Source: UBA2040 sp041674745 (GTDB taxonomy: Bacteria > Bacteroidota > Bacteroidia > Flavobacteriales_D > Crocinitomicaceae). From it: DNA of 64,000 nt. The notes beneath the pieces were generated by a model, which did not search any database, was not told the origin of the DNA, and worked only from the letters and a program-made list of their open reading frames with translations. Positions within the stretch are counted from its first letter, which is position 1. Every line of letters begins with the position of its first letter. The stretch spans positions 1-64,000 of the forward strand of contig JBAYVD010000010.1 in NCBI GenBank assembly GCA_041674745.1. The letters are read 5' to 3'. Position numbers and translations under genes: made by a program. This document shows, piece after piece, positions 50,642 through 59,709 of the stretch.

Positions 50642-50659
50642 AGATTACTATTTCTCTCG

Positions 50660-50692
50660 CAAAGGTAGGTTATATAAGCGATTTAGCGACAA
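50660..50692 (-). promoter_or_regulatory. Promoter of the dapF operon
   Basis: On the minus strand a TTG (50690-50692) and TACCTTTG (50660-50667) are separated by 22 bases. The -7 box lies 18 bases before the ATG at 50641. Confidence 0.65.
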
Positions 50693-50734
50693 TATGCTTA
50701 ACAATCTTTAACAGCGCACTATGCAACAGCTTTT

Positions 50735-50742
50735 TATTTTTG
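50735..50742 (+). promoter_or_regulatory. -7 box of the htrA gene
   Basis: TATTTTTG matches TAnnTTTG, 45 bases before the ATG at 50788. No clear -33 TTG is seen. Confidence 0.45.
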
Positions 50743-50787
50743 GAGTTATTATTGATGTATAAGTACAAAATAAAAAACAATTAAAAA

Positions 50788-52269
50788 ATGAAAATATCAG
50801 GTAATTTAAAAACAATTGGTCTTGGATTAATTGGCGGTTTGATTCCGCTAGGTGTATACTTGACTGTTTCCAATGATCAAAATTCAGTTTCGCTTTCCGA
50901 CCAAGTTATCGATGGAGGTAGAAATAATTATGCAAAAAATGCATCCTTCACAGGCATGTCAGCAAATGCTGGAAGCTTTGTTGCCGCTTCCGAAAGCTCA
51001 CTCAATTCTGTTGTGCACGTTACGACCAAAGTGGTTCAAACTTCGTTTCAACGGGATATATTCTCTGAGTTTTTCTACGGACCTGGCGCAGGAGGCAGAG
51101 AATTCAAACAATTTGGTTCCGGATCTGGTTCCGGCGTTATTATTGCCTCAGACGGATACATTGTCACCAATAATCACGTCATAGCCAATGCCAGCGAAAT
51201 TGAAGTTATTCTCAACGACAATTCAAAATACACCGCCAAAGTGATTGGAGCAGATCCATCAACCGATATTGCTGTACTTAAAATAGAAGCAAGCGGTTTA
51301 CAAGCCATTCCAATTGGCAACAGCGATGATATCCACGTTGGTGAATGGGTGTTGGCGGTTGGAAATCCATTCAACTTAACCTCTACCGTAACAGCCGGTA
51401 TTGTTTCTGCAAAAGCCAGAAATATCAATTTAATTGGTGACAATTCCAAATCGAACATTGTACCAATAGAATCCTTTATTCAAACAGACGCTGCGGTAAA
51501 TCCAGGTAACAGTGGTGGTGCTTTGGTCAACACCATGGGACAATTGATTGGTATCAATACAGCCATCGCTTCTCAAACAGGATCTTATTCGGGGTATAGT
51601 TTCGCTGTTCCGGTGAATTTGGTTCAGAAAGTCATGAAAGATTTGATCGATTATGGAATCGTTCAACGTGGCTTCTTGGGTGTTCAAATTGCCGATATCA
51701 ACCAAGAAATTAAAGAGCAAAACAAATTACCCAACCTAAAAGGGGTATTTGTTTCCAAAGTAGTTGAAGGCGGAAGTGCAGCCAAATCAGGCATGAAAGA
51801 TGGTGAAGTCATTTTGAAAATCGGAAACAAAGAAGTCAACTCGGTCGCCAGTTTACAAGAAGAAATTGGTAAAAGACGACCGGGTGACAAGGTGAACATT
51901 ACAGTGCGTCAAAAAGACGGTTCGGAAGACATCAAAGAATTGGTATTGCGCAATGCAGAAGGTGAAACGAAACTGGTTTCCAAAGAGGAAATTTCAAAAT
52001 CAGGCGCCCTTGGAGCGATATTCACAGAACTGACAGCTAAAGAAAAAAAGGAGTTGAATATCAACTCAGGTGTGAAGATAAAATCGTTGAATTCCGGCAA
52101 ACTTATGTCCATCGGCTTAGAAGAAGGATGTGTCATTACCAAAGTAAACAACGAGGCCATTCAGAGCGTCGAGCAGTTAACCGAAAAGTTAAATGGGGTT
52201 AACCGCGGAATATTGATTGAATTCTATACCCCAAGTGGAAAAAAAGATTACCGAGGCTTCGGGTTATAG
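50788..52269 (+). CDS. degQ: HtrA/DegQ family periplasmic serine protease and chaperone
   Basis: This 493-aa protein has an N-terminal membrane anchor or signal (about 10-28), a trypsin-like domain with His130 (TNNHV), Asp160 (TDIAVLKI) and Ser242 (NPGNSGGA), and two PDZ domains (about 290-385 and 400-493). It handles misfolded envelope proteins. A terminator follows and doubles as part of the rpoD promoter region. No sigma-E-like control is visible. The short second PDZ is typical of the Bacteroidota form. Confidence 0.94.
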   Translation: MKISGNLKTIGLGLIGGLIPLGVYLTVSNDQNSVSLSDQVIDGGRNNYAKNASFTGMSANAGSFVAASESSLNSVVHVTTKVVQTSFQRDIFSEFFYGPGAGGREFKQFGSGSGSGVIIASDGYIVTNNHVIANASEIEVILNDNSKYTAKVIGADPSTDIAVLKIEASGLQAIPIGNSDDIHVGEWVLAVGNPFNLTSTVTAGIVSAKARNINLIGDNSKSNIVPIESFIQTDAAVNPGNSGGALVNTMGQLIGINTAIASQTGSYSGYSFAVPVNLVQKVMKDLIDYGIVQRGFLGVQIADINQEIKEQNKLPNLKGVFVSKVVEGGSAAKSGMKDGEVILKIGNKEVNSVASLQEEIGKRRPGDKVNITVRQKDGSEDIKELVLRNAEGETKLVSKEEISKSGALGAIFTELTAKEKKELNINSGVKIKSLNSGKLMSIGLEEGCVITKVNNEAIQSVEQLTEKLNGVNRGILIEFYTPSGKKDYRGFGL

Positions 52270-52305
52270 CCAATTAGGCACGATATTTGACGCTTAAAAT
52301 TGTTC

Positions 52306-52343
52306 AAAAAAAGCTCATTTACTTTTGGAAATGAGCTTTTTTT
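52306..52343 (+). terminator. Terminator of htrA
   Basis: AAGCTCATTT (52311-52320) pairs with AAATGAGCTT (52329-52338), with an 8-base loop ACTTTTGG and a T-run after. The A-run at the 5' side makes it potentially bidirectional. Confidence 0.88.
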
Positions 52344-52356
52344 GGTCGTACCTTTG
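52325..52356 (+). promoter_or_regulatory. rpoD promoter embedded in the htrA terminator
   Basis: TTG (52325-52327) and TACCTTTG (52349-52356) are separated by 21 bases. The TTG lies in the loop of the htrA terminator hairpin. The expected transcription start is near 52363, giving a leader of about 58 nt. Confidence 0.6.
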
Positions 52357-52420
52357 TAGCCGTTTCCAAATATTTTGGAATTTCGTGCGAACACCTATTA
52401 ATTTAATTGGATAAAAGTAA

Positions 52421-53287
52421 ATGAGACAACTAAAAATAACCAAATCCATAACCAATCGCGAAAGCCAATCCTTAGATAAATACCTACAAGACATCGGTCG
52501 TGAAGAATTAATCACAGCAGAGCAAGAGGTAGAATTGGCCCGAAAAATTAAACAAGGTGACCAACAAGCTTTAGAAAAATTGACCCGAGCGAATTTACGT
52601 TTCGTCGTTTCAGTAGCAAAACAATACCAAAACCAAGGACTTACTCTTCCCGATTTAATTAATGAAGGAAATTTAGGTTTGATCAAAGCAGCACAAAAAT
52701 TTGATGAAACAAGAGGTTTCAAATTCATTTCCTACGCTGTATGGTGGATTCGTCAATCGATCCTTCAAGCTTTGGCAGAGCAAGCGCGTATCGTTCGTTT
52801 GCCATTGAACCAAGTTGGTTCATTGAATAAAATTAACAAAGCCTTTTCAAGATTAGAACAAGAATACGAACGTCCTCCCTCTGCTGAAGAATTGGCAGAA
52901 GCTTTGGAAGTTCCAGAAGATAAAATTAAAGAAAGTATGAACGTGTCTGGTAGACACGTATCCATGGATGCTCCTCTTTCTACTGCTGAAGATGGTGGTA
53001 CATTGATGGATGTCATGGCCAATGCCGATTCACCGAAAGCAGATCACGTTTTGATGGCGGAGTCTTTGCAAAAAGAAATCGAACGTTCATTGAGCACATT
53101 GACTGATAAAGAAAGAGAAATTATTCGCTTGTTCTTCGGAATAGGAATGAATCATGGATTGACCCTAGAAGAAATTGGTTCTAAATTCAATTTAACAAGG
53201 GAAAGAGTACGCCAAATCAAGGAAAAGGCGATTCGTCGATTGCGACACACTTCGAGAAATAAGCTATTGAAGGCATACCTCGGCTAA
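52421..53287 (+). CDS. rpoD: Primary RNA polymerase sigma factor (sigma-70)
   Basis: This 288-aa group 1 sigma factor is short, as in Bacteroidota, lacking the large non-conserved region. Regions 1.2 (SLDKYLQDIGREELITAEQE), 2 (LRFVVSVAKQY, AVWWIRQSI), 3 and 4.2 (LTLEEIGSKFNLTRERVRQI) are all present. It recognises the TTG / TAnnTTTG promoters marked elsewhere in this window. A terminator lies directly after. Confidence 0.97.
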   Translation: MRQLKITKSITNRESQSLDKYLQDIGREELITAEQEVELARKIKQGDQQALEKLTRANLRFVVSVAKQYQNQGLTLPDLINEGNLGLIKAAQKFDETRGFKFISYAVWWIRQSILQALAEQARIVRLPLNQVGSLNKINKAFSRLEQEYERPPSAEELAEALEVPEDKIKESMNVSGRHVSMDAPLSTAEDGGTLMDVMANADSPKADHVLMAESLQKEIERSLSTLTDKEREIIRLFFGIGMNHGLTLEEIGSKFNLTRERVRQIKEKAIRRLRHTSRNKLLKAYLG

Positions 53288-53293
53288 AAATAA

Positions 53294-53327
53294 TAAGGCT
53301 AATTATCTCTGGTAATTAGCCTTTTTT
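53294..53327 (+). terminator. Terminator of rpoD
   Basis: AAGGCTAATTA and TAATTAGCCTT form an 11-bp stem with a T-run. Confidence 0.9.
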
Positions 53328-53367
53328 CGTTTACAATTACTAATTTTTTAAAAACAACAAAGGGCAA

Positions 53368-54819
53368 ATGGAATCAGCTGTGGGCTATGAGAAAGAACTC
53401 AATTCACATGTGAAAAGAGAAAGAGCTGCCGTTAAATTGGCAAGCAAAGTGGGAGAACTTTTGTATGACAAAGGGATTGAATTAGTTTTGTTCAGAAATC
53501 ATCTTTTGGACACGACTATTTCTGAAATCTTGAATCTTCACAAATATTCAAGAACGGTAGTTAACAAACCAATCGATGTATTTACAACCTCTGAACTTGC
53601 TGAAGAATTGTACAACATGGATTTAGCTCCTTCCAAATTGGACATTGGCAAATTGGCCAATGAATGGTTAACAGAACAAGCCAATTTTGCTTCTAAAAGA
53701 GAATTTCTTGGAGCAAAATTAGCCGCATTTGGTCAAACTAATTCGGGTGCTATCGAACCACGTGATGTTGTCTTGTACGGTTTTGGGCGTATCGGACGTT
53801 TAGCAGCAAGAGAATTGATCAAACAAGCAGGAAAAGGTCAACAGTTGCGTTTGAGAGCCATTGTGACAAGAGGTGGTTCAGATGCTGACATTATCAAAAG
53901 AGCCTCTTTGTTGAGCAATGATTCAGTTCATGGCGCTTTTAAAGGTACTGTCGATGTAGATTTGGAAAGAAAAGCCATTATCATGAATGGTAACCCCGTT
54001 TTGATGATTGATGCTTCCAACCCTGAAGATATTGATTACACAGCGTACGGCATCAACAATGCTTTGGTGATTGATAACACAGGTGTTTTCACCGATCGTA
54101 CTGCATTGAGTCGTCACTTGAAAGCCAAAGGCGTTTCAAAAGTTTTGTTGACAGCTCCGGGCAAAGAAATACCAAATGTTGTTTATGGTATTAACCAAGG
54201 AACGTTGGATCTTGAAAATGAGAACATTTATTCAGCTGCTAGTTGCACAACAAATGCCATCTCTCCTATTTTGAAAATCGTTAACGATAAATATGGGGTT
54301 GTTAAAGGGCATATTGAAACGGTTCATGCTTACACCAATGACCAAAATTTGTTGGATAACATGCACAAAAAGCCAAGAAGAGGTCGTTCTGCAGCGATCA
54401 ACATGGTTATAACCTCAACCGGTGCAGGAAGTGCCGTTACAAAGGTAATTCCAGATTTGAAAGACAAATTGACCGCCAACGCTGTACGCGTACCGACACC
54501 AAATGGTTCATTGGCTATTCTTAGTTTGGAATTGAACACCACGACAACAATTGAAGATATCAATGCAACGATTAAAGCTGCTGCTTTGGATGGTGATTTA
54601 GTAAACCAAATTTTCTATTCATTTGATCCTGAGTTGGTCTCTAGCGATATCATTGGCAACACATGTTGTTCTGTTTTTGATTCGCATGCTTCCATTGTAT
54701 CGAATGACGGGAAAAACATCGTTCTTTATGCGTGGTACGATAACGAGTTCGGCTATACGAAACAAGTAATTCGTTTGGCGAAATATGTAACCAAAGTGCG
54801 CAGAGCGATTTACTATTAA
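53368..54819 (+). CDS. gap: Glyceraldehyde-3-phosphate dehydrogenase, long form
   Basis: This 483-aa GAPDH carries an N-terminal extension of about 130 residues before the Rossmann motif GFGRIGR. Ordinary GAPDH is about 335 aa. The catalytic Cys293 is in SAASCTTNAI, and WYDNEFGY is near the end. The extension (about 1-130) is helical and charged, as in the long GAPDH forms found in Bacteroidota and some gammaproteobacteria. The cofactor (NAD or NADP) and the catabolic or gluconeogenic direction are not clear. The last 13 codons have a relic copy at 56574-56602. Confidence 0.95.
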   Translation: MESAVGYEKELNSHVKRERAAVKLASKVGELLYDKGIELVLFRNHLLDTTISEILNLHKYSRTVVNKPIDVFTTSELAEELYNMDLAPSKLDIGKLANEWLTEQANFASKREFLGAKLAAFGQTNSGAIEPRDVVLYGFGRIGRLAARELIKQAGKGQQLRLRAIVTRGGSDADIIKRASLLSNDSVHGAFKGTVDVDLERKAIIMNGNPVLMIDASNPEDIDYTAYGINNALVIDNTGVFTDRTALSRHLKAKGVSKVLLTAPGKEIPNVVYGINQGTLDLENENIYSAASCTTNAISPILKIVNDKYGVVKGHIETVHAYTNDQNLLDNMHKKPRRGRSAAINMVITSTGAGSAVTKVIPDLKDKLTANAVRVPTPNGSLAILSLELNTTTTIEDINATIKAAALDGDLVNQIFYSFDPELVSSDIIGNTCCSVFDSHASIVSNDGKNIVLYAWYDNEFGYTKQVIRLAKYVTKVRRAIYY

Positions 54820-54844
54820 TCTTTTTATCAAATAATAGATTTAT

Positions 54845-54882
54845 AAAATGGGTAGTGGTTAATTTAGCCATTGCCCATTTTT
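54845..54882 (+). terminator. Terminator of the GAPDH gene
   Basis: AAATGGG (54846-54852) and CCCATTT (54874-54880) form the outer stem, with an inner GTGG/CCAT-like pairing, and a T-run follows. Confidence 0.75.
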
Positions 54883-54915
54883 CATTTGGTTTTACCTCTA
54901 ATTTAATCTAAGCAC

Positions 54916-56517
54916 ATGAAAAAAATTATTGCAATCCTATTTTTACACGTTTTTTGCGTTGGACTTACTTTTGCTCAAAAAGACGAAGAAGAGAACGAAA
55001 AAGACATCAAAACATCTCAAGGCGTAACCATTACCAAAAGTAATCCCTACGAAGTAGTAGACTCTCGATTCAAAACGTATTACGCGACGGAAAATGGTAT
55101 TGTAGCCATCAAAATGGTTGGTAAAACCTATAGTGAGTATATGTTTCAGGTTTTCACGGGTGATAAACTCAACGAAACGGCAAGAAAAACGGCTCCTGTA
55201 TTCGAGGAGAAATTCAATAAAATGCACTATTCTCCATTGGGCTTTTATCGAGTTGAAAAAAGCATCTTTTTGTTTTACTCCTTGTATGACAAGCCAAACA
55301 CAACGGAACGATTTTTCGCGAGAGAAGTAGATATCGAGAATGGTGGGTTTGCAGGTAAAGCCATTAAATTAATTGAGGTTCACGAAAAAATCAACAGTTT
55401 TATGGGTACAGGGAAATTTTCGATGGACATCTCTGAGGATCGGACAAAATTCGTGGTGCGATTTCGATATATTGACGAAAAGAAAAACGGTAAGGAAAAC
55501 AAATTAAAGTATGGAATGGCCGTGTTCAACTCTAGTCTTGAAAAATTATGGCAAGAAGATGTGAATATCCCATACACAGAAGAAATGTCAGATATAGAGG
55601 ATTTCACTGTAGATTCTAAAGGAAATGGCTATTTTCTTATTAAAAAATATGACAAAGCTATCAATCGAAAAACCATTAGTGATGCGGACAATGTGACCAT
55701 GGAAATTTTAGAAGTCAATGACGACGGAAAAGATAAAATCCGAGAATTCAAAATTGCCGATAACCTTATTCGAAGCATTGTTCTCAAAGAAAATGGTAAT
55801 GGTGACATTGTTTGTGCTGGTTATTATTCCAAACCAAAAAGCCGCGCAATTGACGGTGTTTTCTGTACCATTTTGTCTAAGTCAGGTGATTTCTCCACGC
55901 CCACAATGTCAGAGTTTTCGATAGATTTTATCAAAGAATATGCAAAACTATCAGAGCGCAAAGAGAAAAAATTAAAAGAGAAAGACGATGAAGGTGATTT
56001 AGGGATGAATTTTTTGACCATGCGAAAAATTCACAACCTAAAAGACGGAGGACTTATGTTGATTGGTGAGATTTATTATGTCACAACATCCACAGATTCA
56101 AAAGGCAACACACGTACCACGTATCATTACGATGATGTTATTTTAACAAAAATAAATGCTTCAGGCGAGGTGGAATGGATGAAAAAAATACCGAAACGTT
56201 CCACTTCAAGTACATTTCGCTCCTTCGTCTCAGATAATTTTGTCTACATCTCTCTCCGGGACAATCTTAAAAACCAGAATTTGAGAAAAGACCAAAACCC
56301 ATTGGGTGGAAACTCAGCGGTAGTACTCTACAAAATTGATTTAAATGAAGGCGACCACGAATACAAAATCCTTTTTAGCTCAAATAATATTGATGGCACA
56401 CCGGTACATCAATTTTATTTAGATCGAATCATTCCACTTACAGAAAACAAATTTGCAGTCGAATTGTACATCAAAGGCAAAAAGGATATGATGTTCCAGG
56501 TAGAATTTGATGAATGA
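54916..56517 (+). CDS. Exported protein of unknown function, paralogue of 56693..58453
   Basis: This 533-aa protein has a signal peptide (1-20, ending TFAQ). The body begins NPYEVVDSRFKTYYATENG and continues with beta-strands and charged segments (KLSERKEKKLKEKDDEG at about 350-366). It is homologous to the convergent protein at 56693..58453, which shares PY(E/D)VVD(S/A)R, LFYS(L/V)(Y/W)D and the FAREVDIEN / FAREIDFED block. I recognise no enzymatic motif. It is probably a periplasmic or surface beta-propeller-like protein. Confidence 0.75.
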   Translation: MKKIIAILFLHVFCVGLTFAQKDEEENEKDIKTSQGVTITKSNPYEVVDSRFKTYYATENGIVAIKMVGKTYSEYMFQVFTGDKLNETARKTAPVFEEKFNKMHYSPLGFYRVEKSIFLFYSLYDKPNTTERFFAREVDIENGGFAGKAIKLIEVHEKINSFMGTGKFSMDISEDRTKFVVRFRYIDEKKNGKENKLKYGMAVFNSSLEKLWQEDVNIPYTEEMSDIEDFTVDSKGNGYFLIKKYDKAINRKTISDADNVTMEILEVNDDGKDKIREFKIADNLIRSIVLKENGNGDIVCAGYYSKPKSRAIDGVFCTILSKSGDFSTPTMSEFSIDFIKEYAKLSERKEKKLKEKDDEGDLGMNFLTMRKIHNLKDGGLMLIGEIYYVTTSTDSKGNTRTTYHYDDVILTKINASGEVEWMKKIPKRSTSSTFRSFVSDNFVYISLRDNLKNQNLRKDQNPLGGNSAVVLYKIDLNEGDHEYKILFSSNNIDGTPVHQFYLDRIIPLTENKFAVELYIKGKKDMMFQVEFDE

Positions 56518-56573
56518 TTTTGAAAAGGCATTGCTGGTTCTGTAAAATATCCATGAAATTTGCACTAATTTCC

Positions 56574-56602
56574 GTAACCAAAGTGCGCAGAACGAATTAT
56601 TA
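56574..56602 (+). pseudogene. Relic of the GAPDH 3' end
   Basis: GTAACCAAAGTGCGCAGA (56574-56591) is identical to 18 bases of the GAPDH gene 3' end (54787-54804), and ACGAATTATTAA follows. The frame still reads V-T-K-V-R-R-T-N-Y-stop, against V-T-K-V-R-R-A-I-Y-Y-stop in the intact gene. It is a fragment left by a duplication, placed just after the stop of 54916..56517. Upstream similarity fades within about 20 bases. Confidence 0.7.
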
Positions 56603-56645
56603 AAGTAGAAACCAAGCAAGTCACGCCCCCGTGACAGTTAGATAA

Positions 56646-56680
56646 TAAAAAAGGCTACCAAAAATGGTAGCCTTTTTTTT
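56646..56680. terminator. Bidirectional terminator between the convergent paralogues
   Basis: A-run, GGCTACCA, AAAA, TGGTAGCC, T-run. It serves both the plus-strand 54916 gene and the minus-strand 56693 gene. Confidence 0.88.
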
Positions 56681-56692
56681 GATGGTATACCA

Positions 56693-58453
56693 TTATTCCT
56701 TAATGGTAATTTGAATCATCACGTCTTCTTTATCTTTCTTGTAACATTCCAAAGCAAATTGGCTTGGAGCAATTTCAATCATACGGGAGGTGGCAAATTG
56801 ATGCAAACTAACACCCTTTGCTTTGCGAACATCAAATAATGAATATCTGGTCAAATCTCCTTTCAATCGATCTATTTTATAGGCTGTTAAATAACCGCCC
56901 ATTCTGTCGTAATGCTTATAAGGAACCATATTTTCTTTGAGTTTGCTGTTTTTCTTGTTATCCAAAAACAAAAAGTAAATTCCATCGTTACCAGAAATAT
57001 ATTTGAAACCCATTCCTCCAACAGCTTCTCCACCTGTCTGATATTTTGGGATTTGTGTCATCCATGCCAATTTGCCGGAACTTTCCATTTTACCAACGAC
57101 AATATTCTTAGAATAATACGTTTTACTAGATTCATTGTAACCCATTCCACCCATTCCAATCGTACTTCCCATTGCCCCTGCTCCTCCGATAGAACCTACT
57201 CCTCCCATGGACCCAGTGCCTGACGATTTTTGAACAATATAATATTCCACTTGTCCAACCAATACTACTGAATTGTCTTTTTCAAAAATCAATTCTTTTG
57301 GCTTCAGGTTGTAAAGATTAACCGGTTTGCCTCGTTTGCTTTTTCGGGTATTCCGATTTTGAAATCTTTTTTTGATATATAAATTTTTAACCGCCAATGG
57401 AATTTCTGATTTGACCATTTTAGTTGCGCTACCACTCTCAACCCTACAATAAAACATTCCTGTAGCTTTTTTGTCCATTTTCCAAGCTTTATCAGCATAA
57501 TAGCCTGCGATAAACAAATTGTTATCAGGTCCAATAAAAAACTTACTGTCATTTATCACGCCATCTGCCACTTGCAATCGTTCCCTCGTTTCTTCTATTT
57601 TTCCATCGGCAATTTTAATTAACTCCAAATCGAATTTTGGCTTTCCAGAGAAGTAGGAGAATCTTTTTTTCTTTGAACCTTTGTGATAGATTTCTGCTAG
57701 TATATAAGTGTTTCCTATTTTGTCGATGGCATAATCCATTATTTTTAATTTGGATTCGACTACGGGCATTTTTACAGTCTGTCGAGAAACTTCTTCCAAA
57801 ATGTTATTGAATACGCACAATCCTATTTCGTCGTAATTAATTTGGTCTATCTTTTTTTCGGGTACTTCTTTGTACGAAATCAAGACCATGGATTTGTCGT
57901 GAGACACTTTCAATTTGAATTTCTTACCAATATTTCCAAAGGTCAAAGCTCCAAATCCGTTGTAATACGATTCGACAGCAACTCCTGCACCAAATCCGCC
58001 AACAACCTTGCCGTTCACTTCGATTATTTTCTGTCCTTTCCCAACAAATGCACAATCTTCAAAATCAATTTCACGAGCAAACAATTGTTCCTTGTTGTTT
58101 CCCCTGTCCCAAACAGAATAAAATACGTAGAAATGCTCAGCCATCTGAACGATATCTTCTTCAACAAAACCATCCTCAAAATCCGTGAATTCTTGTTTCG
58201 TGATTTGATTCAATTGGTCAGTACCATCGAATTTCTGCAACACACATTTTTTGCCTTGAAATTTCACGGTTAAAACCATTCCGTTTTGGGAGAAATAGTT
58301 TTTTGTTCTTGCATCCACAACATCGTATGGCTTACTCAAAGTATAGTCGAATTCAGTTCCTGTAGGCACCGTTTCCTTCGTTTTATTCTTTTGTGCCACG
58401 AATGAAAGGGGAATCAGTGAAAAAATAGCAATTGCTATTACTTTATGTGTCAT
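56693..58453 (-). CDS. Exported protein of unknown function with Gly/Met-rich loop
   Basis: This 586-aa protein has a signal peptide (about 1-19, ending SFVAQ) and is a paralogue of 54916..56517, with similarity along most of its length. An insert at about residues 408-440 is built of Gly, Met and Ser (SMGGVGSIGGAGAMGS and IGMGGMG) and is absent from the paralogue. Function unknown. The Gly/Met run may be a flexible or metal-binding loop. Promoter box at 58482-58489. Confidence 0.75.
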   Translation of the reverse strand: MTHKVIAIAIFSLIPLSFVAQKNKTKETVPTGTEFDYTLSKPYDVVDARTKNYFSQNGMVLTVKFQGKKCVLQKFDGTDQLNQITKQEFTDFEDGFVEEDIVQMAEHFYVFYSVWDRGNNKEQLFAREIDFEDCAFVGKGQKIIEVNGKVVGGFGAGVAVESYYNGFGALTFGNIGKKFKLKVSHDKSMVLISYKEVPEKKIDQINYDEIGLCVFNNILEEVSRQTVKMPVVESKLKIMDYAIDKIGNTYILAEIYHKGSKKKRFSYFSGKPKFDLELIKIADGKIEETRERLQVADGVINDSKFFIGPDNNLFIAGYYADKAWKMDKKATGMFYCRVESGSATKMVKSEIPLAVKNLYIKKRFQNRNTRKSKRGKPVNLYNLKPKELIFEKDNSVVLVGQVEYYIVQKSSGTGSMGGVGSIGGAGAMGSTIGMGGMGYNESSKTYYSKNIVVGKMESSGKLAWMTQIPKYQTGGEAVGGMGFKYISGNDGIYFLFLDNKKNSKLKENMVPYKHYDRMGGYLTAYKIDRLKGDLTRYSLFDVRKAKGVSLHQFATSRMIEIAPSQFALECYKKDKEDVMIQITIKE

Positions 58454-58481
58454 GGTTGGTTAAATTATTGGGTTTTCAGGG

Positions 58482-58489
58482 CAAATATA
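58482..58489 (-). promoter_or_regulatory. -7 box of the Gly/Met-loop protein gene
   Basis: TATATTTG on the minus strand matches TAnnTTTG, 28 bases before the ATG at 58453. Confidence 0.5.
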
Positions 58490-58502
58490 GGTAGAAAAAG
58501 TT

Positions 58503-59210
58503 CTAACACTTCACTGTTTTCTTTCTTTTACCAAGCTGGTTCATGGTTTTTATTTTTTCCAAATAATCAACCGCATTCGGTACTTTGCAAGACGTATTCC
58601 CTAAATTCACCTCTACCTTACCAATTCTTTGAGCCATTTCTTGACATTGCAAACAATAGTTTAAACTTAAGCTTCCCAGCGCAATTAAAAAGCCATTCAT
58701 CGCATAGCGAACACGATTTTCTGCGATCGCAATATTTTGCTCCACTTTTAAAAGCCATCCTTCGATCAGCCAAGGGTCAATTTCATCCCGCTTTTCATAC
58801 AATAGATAAGAACAAAGTGAGGACCATCCCACTGTTTGCAACTTTGCATCTGTACCGTTTATCCATTTTTCACACAAGTCGACACAAAACTGACTTTCAG
58901 CAACATTCCAAGCAACGGCATATTCAGAAACCATGTACCAGGTTCCCGTTTCCGCCCAGGTTTGTAATTCTCCTTTTGAAAATTGCTTAGGATCCGCCAT
59001 TAATCCAGCAAGGTATTGTGCATCAGCATTATTAGTAAGAAATAGATCCAGCGCTAACGAGTGGTCTTTCTTCGTTTTCTTTAGAATTTCTTTTAAATCG
59101 CCGACTTTAACGCCAAACATTTCAGCTTGACATCCATGATTCCTCCAAGTTTTGCGGGTTTGTTCTGTTCCTTTTTCGCGGAGTAAAGCCATTGTTTCTT
59201 GCAAGGTCAT
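58503..59210 (-). CDS. DNA alkylation repair protein, AlkD-like
   Basis: This 235-aa all-helical HEAT-like repeat protein is of the AlkD/DUF DNA alkylation repair family, which excises alkylated bases without base flipping. Recognisable segments are the N-terminal RKTWRNHGCQAEMFGVKVGDLK, LFLTNNADAQYLAGLMADP and the YAVAWNVAES, CEKWI repeats. It overlaps the upstream lipoprotein gene by 4 bases and is probably cotranscribed with it. Some members of this family lack glycosylase activity, so substrate range is uncertain. Confidence 0.88.
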   Translation of the reverse strand: MTLQETMALLREKGTEQTRKTWRNHGCQAEMFGVKVGDLKEILKKTKKDHSLALDLFLTNNADAQYLAGLMADPKQFSKGELQTWAETGTWYMVSEYAVAWNVAESQFCVDLCEKWINGTDAKLQTVGWSSLCSYLLYEKRDEIDPWLIEGWLLKVEQNIAIAENRVRYAMNGFLIALGSLSLNYCLQCQEMAQRIGKVEVNLGNTSCKVPNAVDYLEKIKTMNQLGKRKKTVKC

Positions 59211-59665
59211 TTCCGAGCAGCTTTAAGACATTTTTTAATTTTACTCTCGTGCTCCAGCCGTTCATCCGGTGTTTGGTTGGGCGACATAACTAAAAATGCT
59301 TTGCACTTCAGGTCCACTTCTTCGAATGCTTTCATAAATTTATCATCCAATTCAGCATTTTTCTTGATCAATTGATCCAAGGAATCATTTGCTAAAACGC
59401 AGCGACAGAAATCCCATTGTTCACCAAATTTCTCTTCTATTTTCATTTTATTTTCAACGAAAGCCTGGTCGACAACAACCATTGTATCAAATTTTACACT
59501 TTCTATATTATCGATTGTGAGTGAATTAGCCGTGCCATATTCTAAATTTTCCCCGCATTTTGCGCATTCTTTGCACGGTTCATTTGCACTACAGGAAAGC
59601 AAAATAAAGTAGTAAATTGCGCTAAAAATGAATATTTTGTTTTTTGGCAGAATTTTTGAAAGCAT
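59207..59665 (-). CDS. Cysteine-rich putative lipoprotein, unknown
   Basis: This 152-aa protein has a lipoprotein signal (lipobox LLSC, about residue 25) and a CKECAKCGE cluster right after it, reminiscent of a metal or redox site. The rest is charged and helical (FVENKMKIEEKFGEQWDFCRCV). It ends in a Lys-rich tail. I do not recognise the family. It is followed by the AlkD-like gene with a 4-base overlap. Confidence 0.65.
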   Translation of the reverse strand: MLSKILPKNKIFIFSAIYYFILLSCSANEPCKECAKCGENLEYGTANSLTIDNIESVKFDTMVVVDQAFVENKMKIEEKFGEQWDFCRCVLANDSLDQLIKKNAELDDKFMKAFEEVDLKCKAFLVMSPNQTPDERLEHESKIKKCLKAARK

Positions 59666-59709
59666 ACTAAATAGCGTGAGTTTACGTTAAAAATACTAAT
59701 AATTGATTT

